A stretch of 18,897 nt of DNA from JAMCRM01 sp041685075 (GTDB taxonomy: Bacteria; Acidobacteriota; Terriglobia; Bryobacterales; Bryobacteraceae), in contig JAWLGN010000086.1 of the NCBI GenBank assembly GCA_041685075.1, forward strand, positions 1-18,897, read 5' to 3'. A program made the translations under genes and the position numbers. This document shows positions 8,362 through 15,483 of the stretch, piece after piece (the first letter of the stretch is position 1; each line of letters begins with the position of its first letter). The notes below the pieces were generated by a model. That model made no database searches, had not been told where the DNA came from, and saw only the letters and a program-made list of their open reading frames with translations.

Positions 8362-9288
8362 ATGTGCATGACCGCCAGCACACGGCGCGGTTTCCTTGCC
8401 GCCGCGGGCGCGGCCGCTGTGGGCGCGGCGCCGCGCGCCGGCCGCCCCATCCGGCTGGGCGCCCCTGTCTTCCTCAAGACCGCCGACCCGGCCGAACTGG
8501 CCCGCGAGCATCGCCGCCTGGGCTACAGCGCCGCCTACTGCCCCGCCGCCAAAGTGGAAGACACCGCGCGCATTCGCGCCATCGAGCGCGCCTTCGCCGC
8601 CGAAGACGTGGTCATCGCGGAGGTGGGAGCCTGGCGCAACATGCTCGATCCCGACGCCGCCAAACGCCGCGAAAATCTTCGCTACGTGAGTTCGCGGCTG
8701 GCCCTGGCGGAAGCCGTCGGCGCGCGCTGCTGCGTCGATATCGCCGGAAGTTTCCATCCCACCGTGTGGTACGGCCCGCACCCCAAGAATCTCTCCCGCG
8801 AGTTCTTCGATGCCACGGTGGAGAATGTCCGCCACGTGATCGACGCGGTGAAACCGAAGCGTACCAAGTTCACCCTGGAGATCATGGGCTGGGCGCTGCC
8901 CGACGGCCCGGACTCCTACCTCGAGCTCATCCAGGCCATCGACCGCCCGGCCTTCGGGGTGCACCTGGACGTTTGCAACGGCATCAATTCGCCGGCGCGC
9001 TTCTACGATAACGCCGCCTTCACCGCCCAGTGCTTCCAGAAGCTGGGCCGTTGGATCGTCTCCTGCCACGCCAAGGACCTGGAGTGGAAGGTCGAAATGA
9101 ACGTGCATTTCGTGGAAGTGGTCCCCGGGCGCGGCGGTATCGATTACCGGCCCTACCTGCGGGGCCTGGCGCAGTTGCCGCGCGATGCACCGCTCATGCT
9201 GGAACATCTCAAGACCGCGGAGGAGTACACAGAGGGCGCTGCCTTCATCCGCAAGGTGGCACGGGAGGAAGGGCTGCAGTTGGCCTGA
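8362..9288 (+). CDS. Tat-exported sugar phosphate isomerase/epimerase-like TIM-barrel protein
   Basis: An AP-endonuclease-2/xylose-isomerase-like TIM barrel of about 308 residues, probably isomerising or epimerising a sugar or keto-sugar in the periplasm. The N-terminus TRRGFLAAAGAAAVGAA is a twin-arginine signal. The expected metal ligands appear in order: Glu in LEIMGW, Asp in HLDVCNG, His in SCHAKD and Glu in LEHLKT. I start it at ATG 8362; ATG 8368 (MTASTRRGF) is an alternative two codons later. A longer frame back to 8224 overlaps the divergent dehydrogenase gene and precedes the Tat motif, so I reject it. The two TIM-barrel genes downstream belong to the same broad fold but are not close copies. 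The substrate is unknown. Confidence 0.9.
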   Translation: MCMTASTRRGFLAAAGAAAVGAAPRAGRPIRLGAPVFLKTADPAELAREHRRLGYSAAYCPAAKVEDTARIRAIERAFAAEDVVIAEVGAWRNMLDPDAAKRRENLRYVSSRLALAEAVGARCCVDIAGSFHPTVWYGPHPKNLSREFFDATVENVRHVIDAVKPKRTKFTLEIMGWALPDGPDSYLELIQAIDRPAFGVHLDVCNGINSPARFYDNAAFTAQCFQKLGRWIVSCHAKDLEWKVEMNVHFVEVVPGRGGIDYRPYLRGLAQLPRDAPLMLEHLKTAEEYTEGAAFIRKVAREEGLQLA

Positions 9289-9306
9289 CGGGAAAATGAG
9301 GAAGAA

Positions 9307-10164
9307 ATGACCAGACGAACCTTTGTCGCCGCCGCTGCGGCGACCACGGCCGCGGCCGCTCCGGCGCGGCTGCCCATTCAAAAGGGCGTGATCATCGAGA
9401 TGGTGCAGCCCAGGTCCCTGAGCTACGCCGAGCGCTTCAAAATCGCGCGCGACGCCGGTTTTGAGGTCGTGGAGTGCTACACCACCCCCGATGAGCGGAC
9501 CGCCGAGGAGATCAAGAAGGCATCCGAGGCCACCGGCCTGCCCATCACCTCCGTGATGAACCAGGCGCACTGGAAATTCCCCCTCTCTTCGGCCGACCCC
9601 GCGGTGGTGGCCGAAAGCGTCAAGGGCATGGAGACCAGCCTGCGCAACGCGCATTTCTGGGGCGCCGACGCCGTGCTGCTGGTGCCCGCGGTGGTCAATG
9701 AAGAGACCCGCTACCAGGACGCCTGGACGCGTTCCATCGTGCAGGTGAACAAGCTGCTGAAGCTGGCCGAGCAGTTGAAAGTCGTGATTACGGTGGAAAA
9801 CGTGGGCAACCGTTTCCTGCTCAGCCCGCTCGAGTTCGCCAACTACGTCGATCACTTCAAGAGCCCCTGGCTGCGGGCCTACTTCGATGTGGGCAACGTG
9901 ACCTCGATCGGCTACCCTCAGGACTGGATCCGCACGCTGGGCAAGCGCATTATGAAGCTTCACCTGAAAGCCCTGGATCCCCCGGCGCCCGGCCAGCAGG
10001 AGGGACGGCCGCGCAGAATTCCCGTGAACTGGAAAGAGGTCTACCGCGCTCTGGCCGAAATCGGCTACCGGGGTCCGGCTACGGTGGAACTGCGCGGAGG
10101 CGATCTGGAGTACCTTCGGAAAATCAGCAGCCGGGTGGATGAGATTCTGACCGGGGTTGCATAG
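9307..10164 (+). CDS. Tat-exported hydroxypyruvate isomerase-like TIM-barrel protein, copy 1
   Basis: A xylose-isomerase-like TIM barrel of 285 residues related to hydroxypyruvate isomerase. It starts with a twin-arginine signal (TRRTFVAAAAA, cleavage likely after AAAAPA). Likely metal ligands are E164 (VENVGN), D194 (YFDVGN), H219 (LHLK) and E261 (TVEL). GAGGAAG two nt before the ATG supports the start. It is a tandem paralogue of the next gene. The first ~130 residues differ at about three positions, while the rest has diverged strongly. Around H219 this copy reads HLKALDPPAPGQQEG and then IPVNW, where copy 2 reads HLKDFKF and EIDW, so an Asp next to the catalytic His and the acidic GE-DW motif are lost here. 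It may therefore have changed or lost activity. It follows the first TIM-barrel gene by 18 nt, suggesting an operon. Confidence 0.9.
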   Translation: MTRRTFVAAAAATTAAAAPARLPIQKGVIIEMVQPRSLSYAERFKIARDAGFEVVECYTTPDERTAEEIKKASEATGLPITSVMNQAHWKFPLSSADPAVVAESVKGMETSLRNAHFWGADAVLLVPAVVNEETRYQDAWTRSIVQVNKLLKLAEQLKVVITVENVGNRFLLSPLEFANYVDHFKSPWLRAYFDVGNVTSIGYPQDWIRTLGKRIMKLHLKALDPPAPGQQEGRPRRIPVNWKEVYRALAEIGYRGPATVELRGGDLEYLRKISSRVDEILTGVA

Positions 10165-10196
10165 TCTGTATCAGTGAGCGTGACTGGAGAATGGAA

Positions 10197-11051
10197 ATGA
10201 CCAGACGAACGTTTGTCGCCGCCGCTGCGGCGAGTACGGCCGCGGCCGCTCCGGCGCGGCTGCCCATCCAGAAGGGCGTGATCATCGAAATGGTGCAGCC
10301 CAGGTCCCTGAGCTACGCCGAGCGCTTCAAGATTGCGCGCGATGCCGGTTTCGAGGTGGTGGAATGCTATACCACTCCCGATGAGCGGCGGGCCGAAGAA
10401 ATCAAGAAGGCCTCCGAAGCCACCGGCCTGCGCATCACCTCCGTGATGAATCAGGCGCACTGGAAGTTCCCCCTCTCTTCCGCCGACCCCGCGGTGGTGG
10501 CCGAAAGCGTCAAAGGCATGGAGACCAGCCTGCGCAACGCGCACTTCTGGGGCGCCGATGCCGTGCTCCTGGTCCCCGCCGTGGTGAACGAGCAGACAGG
10601 CTACCGGGACGCCTGGACGCGTTCCACCGCCCAGATTAAGAAACTCATCCCATTGGCACAACAATTGAAGGTTGTGATCGCGGTGGAAAACGTCTGGAAC
10701 AAGTTCCTGCTCAGCCCCATCGAGTTCGGCAACTACGTGGACCAGTTCAAGAGCCCCTGGGTGCGGGCTTACTTCGACGTGGGCAACGTGGTGCTGTTCG
10801 GCTACTCGCAGGATTGGATCCGTACGCTGGGCAAGCGCATCATGAAAGTCCACCTGAAGGACTTCAAGTTCGCAAAGCGGGTGGCCGAGTTCACCCCGCT
10901 GCGCGAGGGCGAGATCGACTGGAAGGAGGTTCACCGCGCGCTGGGCGAAATCGGCTACCGCGGGCCGGCTACCGTGGAGCTGCCCGGCGGCGATTTGGCG
11001 TACCTCCAGGAGGTCAGCCGGCGCGTCGACCTGATCCTTACCGGCGCATAA
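10197..11051 (+). CDS. Tat-exported hydroxypyruvate isomerase-like TIM-barrel protein, copy 2
   Basis: The second member of the tandem pair, 284 residues, with the same twin-arginine signal and ligand positions E164, D194, H219 and E261. It keeps the usual family motifs HLKDFK (D222) and GEIDWKEV, so it looks like the catalytically conventional copy. I choose ATG 10197 over ATG 10191: it matches the start of copy 1, and GGAG (10186-10189) is then 7 nt away instead of 1. The duplication appears to include the short leader, as TGAC-GGA-AATG before copy 1 resembles TGACTGGAGAATG here. A three-carbon substrate such as hydroxypyruvate is only a guess from the family; periplasmic members often act on oxidised sugars. 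sppA follows after 18 nt. Confidence 0.91.
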   Translation: MTRRTFVAAAAASTAAAAPARLPIQKGVIIEMVQPRSLSYAERFKIARDAGFEVVECYTTPDERRAEEIKKASEATGLRITSVMNQAHWKFPLSSADPAVVAESVKGMETSLRNAHFWGADAVLLVPAVVNEQTGYRDAWTRSTAQIKKLIPLAQQLKVVIAVENVWNKFLLSPIEFGNYVDQFKSPWVRAYFDVGNVVLFGYSQDWIRTLGKRIMKVHLKDFKFAKRVAEFTPLREGEIDWKEVHRALGEIGYRGPATVELPGGDLAYLQEVSRRVDLILTGA

Positions 11052-11069
11052 ACCATTACTTAAACTTTC

Positions 11070-12827
11070 ATGGGTAAGTTTCTCATAGGATTACTCTCAG
11101 GCGCCATTCTGGCGATCCTGGTCCTGGTCGTGGTGGCGCTTGTCGCGGTACGCATCCAGACGGCGCCGCCCTCCATCGAATCCGGCTCCACGCTGGTGCT
11201 GACGCTTCAGGGAGAGATCCCGGAGCGCCAGCCGGTGGAGTTCCCCTTTGCCTTCCTGGGCGGCCAGAGCCGGCCGACGGTACTGAACGTGTGGAACATG
11301 CTGCGCATGGCCGCCGCGGACCGCCGCATCAACGCGGTAGTGCTGGCGCCGCGCTCGGTGGAGACCGGATGGGCGAAACTCGAGGAGATCCGCTCGGCGC
11401 TGGTCGAGTTCCGCAAGTCCGGCAAGCCGCTGTGGGCCTACCTGCGCAGCCCGGGCGCCCGGGAGTACTATCTGGCGACCGCGGCCGAGCGCATCTACCT
11501 GGGCCCCCAGGACCCGGTGATGCTCAAGGGAATGCGGGCCGAACTGATGTTCTTCCGCGGCACCCTCGACAAGCTCGGAATCGATGTGCAGATCGCCGCC
11601 GCGGGCGATTACAAGGACTTTGGCGATACCTTCACCCGCACCTCCATGAGTCCCTCCACCCGGGAGGTGACCAACAGCATCCTCGACGAGCTTTACGGTA
11701 ACCTGTTGGCCCGCATCGCCGAGGGCCGCGGCAAGAGCCCCGAGGAAGTGCGCGCCATCATCGACAAGGGGCCGTTCCTCGCCAAAGAGGCGCTGGATGC
11801 CGGGCTGGTGGACGCCTTGCGGTTTGAAGATCAGCTCTACGGGGAGTTGCAAGACCGGCTCAAGGCCGGGGAGATAAAGAAGCTCTCGATGCGCCGCTAC
11901 ATGCAGGTGCCGCCGCGCGCGGCGGGAATCCGGAGCGGCCGGCGCATCGCCTTCCTGGTGGGCCAGGGCGCCATTATGCGAGGGTCCCCCGGCGACACCG
12001 GCCTGGAGGAAGCCGGCATCACGGCCCACGGCTTCATCCGGCTGCTGCGGCGCGTGGCCGAGGATGACGATATCCGGGGCGTGGTGGTGCGGATCGATTC
12101 TCCCGGCGGCGAAGTGGGCGCTTCCGACGAGATCTGGCGCGAGATGAACCTGTTGAGCCGGAAAAAGCCGCTGGTCATCTCGATGTCGGACTCGGCGGCC
12201 TCCGGCGGCTACTACATCGCCATGACCGGCGATCCCATCGTCGCCTATCCCGGCACCTACACGGGCTCCATCGGGGTGGTCTTCGGCAAGCCCACCCTGC
12301 GCGGCTTCTACAACAAGCTGGGGATCACCAAGGATATGCTCACCCGCGGGCGCTTCGCCGATATCGACTCGGACTACACGCCGCTGGGCCCCGAGGAGCT
12401 GGCCAAGCTGCAGGAAGGCGTGGAGGCCGGCTACCGCGATTTCGTGGCCAAGGTGGCGGAGGCTCGCCGGAGGCCGGTCGAAGAGATTGGGCCGCTGGCC
12501 CAGGGGCGCGTCTGGCTCGGTTCCCAGGCGCACGCCCGGGGGCTGGTGGACGAGCTGGGCGGCATCGGCCGCGCCGTCGAACTGGTGAAGCAGAAGGCCG
12601 GCATCGACCCCGACGAGCCGGTCACCCTGGAACCTTATCCGCCCCGCCGCAACCTGCTGGACGTGCTCAGGCGCCGCGGCGCCGAGGAAGCCGTCGAAGC
12701 CGATCTCGAAGCCCGCCTGGAAGCCCGGCTGGGACCCCTGGCCAGGGCGCTCAAAAAGGCCCGGGAGCGGCTCGGACTGGAGGGCGGGCTGCTCCGCATC
12801 ATGCCCTACGCCATAGACGTCCGCTGA
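11070..12827 (+). CDS. sppA: Signal peptide peptidase SppA, 67K type (protease IV)
   Basis: A membrane-anchored serine protease that degrades cleaved signal peptides in the envelope. The 585 residues match the long two-domain type (E. coli SppA has 618), not the short archaeal or Bacillus type. A single N-terminal membrane helix (about residues 4-28) is followed by two crotonase-like domains. The general-base lysine is K182 in GDYKDFGDTF in the first domain and the nucleophile is S378 in SAASGGYYIA in the second. The 196-residue separation is close to that of K209 and S409 in E. coli. VVRIDSPGGEVGASDEI and TGSIGVVFGKP are family signatures. No Shine-Dalgarno precedes ATG 11070; only TTACTTAAACTTTC is seen. 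It may therefore be read from the upstream transcript or be leaderless. The tail (about 530-585) is a charged, Arg/Glu-rich extension. Confidence 0.96.
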   Translation: MGKFLIGLLSGAILAILVLVVVALVAVRIQTAPPSIESGSTLVLTLQGEIPERQPVEFPFAFLGGQSRPTVLNVWNMLRMAAADRRINAVVLAPRSVETGWAKLEEIRSALVEFRKSGKPLWAYLRSPGAREYYLATAAERIYLGPQDPVMLKGMRAELMFFRGTLDKLGIDVQIAAAGDYKDFGDTFTRTSMSPSTREVTNSILDELYGNLLARIAEGRGKSPEEVRAIIDKGPFLAKEALDAGLVDALRFEDQLYGELQDRLKAGEIKKLSMRRYMQVPPRAAGIRSGRRIAFLVGQGAIMRGSPGDTGLEEAGITAHGFIRLLRRVAEDDDIRGVVVRIDSPGGEVGASDEIWREMNLLSRKKPLVISMSDSAASGGYYIAMTGDPIVAYPGTYTGSIGVVFGKPTLRGFYNKLGITKDMLTRGRFADIDSDYTPLGPEELAKLQEGVEAGYRDFVAKVAEARRRPVEEIGPLAQGRVWLGSQAHARGLVDELGGIGRAVELVKQKAGIDPDEPVTLEPYPPRRNLLDVLRRRGAEEAVEADLEARLEARLGPLARALKKARERLGLEGGLLRIMPYAIDVR

Positions 12828-12850
12828 CGCCGCTCCCACTCGCGATTTTG

Positions 12851-12880
12851 TTGCCACCGCCATCTGGAATGCGTCATATT
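12851..12880 (+). promoter_or_regulatory. Candidate sigma-70-type promoter of the MgtE_N/Nramp operon
   Basis: TTGCCA (12851-12856, 5/6 to the -35 consensus) and CATATT (12875-12880, 4/6 to the -10 consensus) are 18 bp apart. Transcription would begin near 12887, leaving a leader of about 90 nt before ATG 12978. I do not recognise an M-box or other known riboswitch in that short leader. Confidence 0.4.
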
Positions 12881-12977
12881 GGAAGAGACGTTCGGGAAAC
12901 ACATGTAGAGCGCAGCCATCTCTCGCGATGCCGCCAGTCCGGCGCTCAAGGTGTCCTGGCGTCTGGACGTGTTTCTC

Positions 12978-14225
12978 ATGGCGGAAACCCTGCTTTTTTT
13001 CACCGAACTGCTGGGTATGCCGGTGCACGACCGCCGGGGACGCCGGATCGGCCGCATCAAGGACGCCGCGCTCGTGCCCCTCGTGCATCCCTCCCGGGTG
13101 GACCGCTTCATGGTCGGCGGCGCCTGGACGTGGCTCACCATCCGGTACGACCAGATCGCCTTCATCTCCCTCGAAAAAGGCATCCATCTCGGCGACGAGA
13201 AGCTGGTCCCCTACCATGAGGACGAATACACCCTGCGGTTCAGCCGCGACCTGCTGGACCAGCAGATTGTGGACGTCAACGGCCGCAAGGTGGTGCGGGT
13301 CAACGACATCACCTTTCGGCTGGAACACGAGCCGGGCGGTCCGGACTACCTCGGGGTGCTGGAAGTGGACGTGGGAATCCGCAGCATCCTTCGCCGGCTG
13401 TTGCAGGGGACCCTGCCCAAGCGCCTCATCCGCAGGCTCCAGGCCCCCATTTCCCCCAACTCCATCCGCTGGGAGTTCTGCAACATCGTCGAACCCGACC
13501 CGCAGCGCCGCCTGCGGCTGAACATCTCCCACCAGAAATTGGAGATCCTGCACCCGGCCGATTTGGCCGACATCATGGAGGAACTCGGTCCCGCCGAGCG
13601 CGAAGCCATCGTCGAAACCATCGACAGTGAAGTGGCCGCCGAGGCGCTCCAGGAGATCCACCCCAGGATGCAGGCCAGCATCCTCGAGGCGCTCGAGCCG
13701 GAGCGGGCCGCCGAAATCGTCGAGGAGATGTCCCCGGACGAGGCCGCCGACGCGCTTTCCGAACTCGAGGAGGAGACCTCCGAGGGAATCCTCGAGGAGA
13801 TGGAATCCGAGCCCAAAACCGAGGTCGAGGAGCTGCTGGAGTACCGCGAGGATACCGCCGGCGGCATGATGAACACCGAATACCTGGCTCTGCACCAGAA
13901 CGCCACCGTGGCCGACGCCCTGGAGGCGCTGCGCGGCAGCGAGGAGCTGCTGGACAACCTCAACACTCTGCTGCTGGTAAATGAAGACGGGCACCTGGCC
14001 GCCACGGTGCCCCTGCCCCGCCTGTTCATCGCCCCCGGAACCGCGCGGCTGCGGGACCTGGCCTCCTCGCCCCTCATCCAGGTCCCTGTAAACGAGAAAC
14101 AGAAACGCATCACCGAACTCTTCGATAAATACAACCTCCTGACCCTTCCCGTTGTGGACGAGGAAGGCTGCCTCTGCGGCGTGGTGACGGCCGACGATAT
14201 CATCTCCGTGCTGAGGCATAAATAG
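12978..14225 (+). CDS. Soluble PRC-barrel + MgtE_N + CBS-pair protein (MgtE Mg2+-sensor module without the channel)
   Basis: The protein has 415 residues from ATG 12978; GTG 12951 would add nine. An N-terminal PRC-barrel region seems doubled: TELLGMPVHDRRGRRIGRI (about residues 9-27) and RDLLDQQIVDVNGRKVVRV (about 88-106). Next is an all-helical MgtE_N superhelix (about 180-285) with repeated HPADLADIMEEL-type units. YREDTAGGMMNTEYLAL then opens a CBS pair ending LPVVDEEGCLCGVVTADDI. These segments align by eye with the cytosolic half of Thermus MgtE, whose N and CBS domains sense Mg2+ and gate the channel. Here the protein stops just after the second CBS (SVLRHK), with no plug helix and no membrane helices. 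Three nt later the Nramp-like transporter begins, so I infer that this is its separate cytoplasmic Mg2+-responsive gate. AMP/ATP sensing by the CBS pair is an alternative. Confidence 0.9.
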   Translation: MAETLLFFTELLGMPVHDRRGRRIGRIKDAALVPLVHPSRVDRFMVGGAWTWLTIRYDQIAFISLEKGIHLGDEKLVPYHEDEYTLRFSRDLLDQQIVDVNGRKVVRVNDITFRLEHEPGGPDYLGVLEVDVGIRSILRRLLQGTLPKRLIRRLQAPISPNSIRWEFCNIVEPDPQRRLRLNISHQKLEILHPADLADIMEELGPAEREAIVETIDSEVAAEALQEIHPRMQASILEALEPERAAEIVEEMSPDEAADALSELEEETSEGILEEMESEPKTEVEELLEYREDTAGGMMNTEYLALHQNATVADALEALRGSEELLDNLNTLLLVNEDGHLAATVPLPRLFIAPGTARLRDLASSPLIQVPVNEKQKRITELFDKYNLLTLPVVDEEGCLCGVVTADDIISVLRHK

Positions 14226-14228
14226 CGC

Positions 14229-15482
14229 ATGCCCGTCGCCAGGGTCTTCAGCCGCCTCCGCTACCGGCTGGCTATCTTTTTTGCCGTGCTGGGCCCTGGC
14301 TTCATCACCGCGGTGGTGGACAACGACGCCGGCGGCATCTTCACCTACTCGGCCGCCGGCGCGCGCTTCGGCTACCTGCCGTTGTGGACCCTGATGCCCG
14401 TCGCCCTGGTCCTGATCGTGGCGCAGGAGATGTCCGCCCGCATGGGCGCGGTCACCGGTAAGGGTCTCTCCGACCTCATCCGCGAGGAGTTCGGGCTGCG
14501 GGTCACCTTCCTGGTGATGACCCTCCTGGTGCTTGTGAATCTGACCAACGTGATGGCCAACTTCGCCGGCATCGCCAGCTCGCTCGAACTCTTCCACGTC
14601 AGCCGCTACATCTCGGTGCCGCTGTGCGCGCTGGCGGTGTGGTTCCTGGTGGTGAAGGGCACCTACCACAGCGTCGAAAAGATCTTCCTGTTCGCCTGCG
14701 TTTTCTACATCACCTACGTGATCTCCGGGATCATGGTGAAGCCGGACTGGAAGGAAGCGGCCTTTTACAGCGTCAAGCCGGTACTGCTGTTCGACGCCGG
14801 CTATATCGAGATGCTCATCGGGATGGTCGGGACCACCATCGCTCCCTGGCAGCAGTTCTACCTGCAGGCGGCGGTGGTGGAGAAGGGCATCACCGCCAAG
14901 GAGTACGTGCAATCGCGCGTCGAGGTGGTGGTGGGCTGCGTCATGACGGTGGTGATCGCCTTCTTCGTGATCGTGGCCTGCGCGGGCGCTATCTGGAGCG
15001 TGCAGCCCACCACCATCACCACCGCGGCGGAGGCGGCGCTCGGGCTGCGCCCCTTCGGCGAGTACGCCTTCCTGCTGTTCAGCGCCGGGCTGTTCAACGC
15101 CTCCCTGTTCGCCGCCTGCATCCTGCCGCTTTCGACGGCCTACTCGGTGTGCGAAGGGCTGGGCTTTGAATCCGGCGTCAACCGGCGCTTCCGCGAGGCG
15201 CCCATCTTCTACTGGCTCTACACGCTGCTGATTGCGGTGGGGGCGGGGGTGATCCTCATGCCCGACTTCCCGCTGGTGCGCATGATTCTGCTCTCCCAGG
15301 TGATCAACGGCATCCTCCTGCCCATCGTCCTGATCTTCATGATTCTGCTCATCAACAAGTCGGACCTGATGGGCGAGTGGAAAAACTCCCGCTTCTACAA
15401 CCTCATCTCCTGGACCACCGTGGTGGTCATGATCGGGCTCTCTCTGGCGCTGGCGGGCTTCGGACTCCGCCCGCTCGAGTAG
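14229..15482 (+). CDS. Nramp-fold divalent metal transporter, Mg2+-type (NRMT-like)
   Basis: A polytopic inner-membrane transporter of 417 residues with about 11 helices (LeuT fold). The Nramp start GPGFITAVVDNDAGG is clear. Classical Nramp proteins bind Mn2+ or Fe2+ with TM1 DPGN and TM6 MPH. Here the aligned residues are D33-A-G-G36 and A205-P-W207: the Asp stays, but Asn becomes Gly and the metal-selective Met becomes Ala. Loss of the soft thioether ligand and a wider site are what has been described for Nramp-related magnesium transporters (NRMT). The gene starts 3 nt after the MgtE_N/CBS gene, so translational coupling is likely and the pair probably works together on Mg2+. Its stop lies 1 nt from the stop of the convergent sulfatase gene, leaving no room for a terminator. 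The fold is certain; Mg2+ as substrate is inferred. Confidence 0.92.
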   Translation: MPVARVFSRLRYRLAIFFAVLGPGFITAVVDNDAGGIFTYSAAGARFGYLPLWTLMPVALVLIVAQEMSARMGAVTGKGLSDLIREEFGLRVTFLVMTLLVLVNLTNVMANFAGIASSLELFHVSRYISVPLCALAVWFLVVKGTYHSVEKIFLFACVFYITYVISGIMVKPDWKEAAFYSVKPVLLFDAGYIEMLIGMVGTTIAPWQQFYLQAAVVEKGITAKEYVQSRVEVVVGCVMTVVIAFFVIVACAGAIWSVQPTTITTAAEAALGLRPFGEYAFLLFSAGLFNASLFAACILPLSTAYSVCEGLGFESGVNRRFREAPIFYWLYTLLIAVGAGVILMPDFPLVRMILLSQVINGILLPIVLIFMILLINKSDLMGEWKNSRFYNLISWTTVVVMIGLSLALAGFGLRPLE

Positions 15483-15483
15483 C

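Larger units (their letters stand above)
9307..11051 (+). repeat. Tandem gene duplication, offset 890 bp
   Basis: The two hydroxypyruvate-isomerase-like genes align colinearly with an offset of 890 bp and no internal indel until the last few codons (LTGVA against LTGA). In the first ~130 codons differences are mostly third-position and silent; beyond that many are replacements. The synonymous changes show that the duplication is not very recent. Confidence 0.9.

Noticed and set aside
7228..9963. A 911-codon minus-strand open frame
   Set aside because: It crosses the ends of several real genes on both strands and runs in a shifted frame through the dehydrogenase gene. It is a GC-driven shadow.
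12828..12977. M-box (Mg2+) riboswitch before the MgtE_N/Nramp operon
   Set aside because: It would fit the inferred Mg2+ role, but the leader after the candidate promoter is only about 90 nt and shows none of the long conserved paired regions I would expect.
11097..14912. A 1271-codon open frame on the minus strand across sppA, the MgtE_N gene and part of the Nramp-like gene
   Set aside because: It lies antisense to three genes with clear catalytic and domain motifs. Its composition is the His/Gly/Gln-rich type produced by reading GC-rich codons backwards, and it has no domain I recognise.
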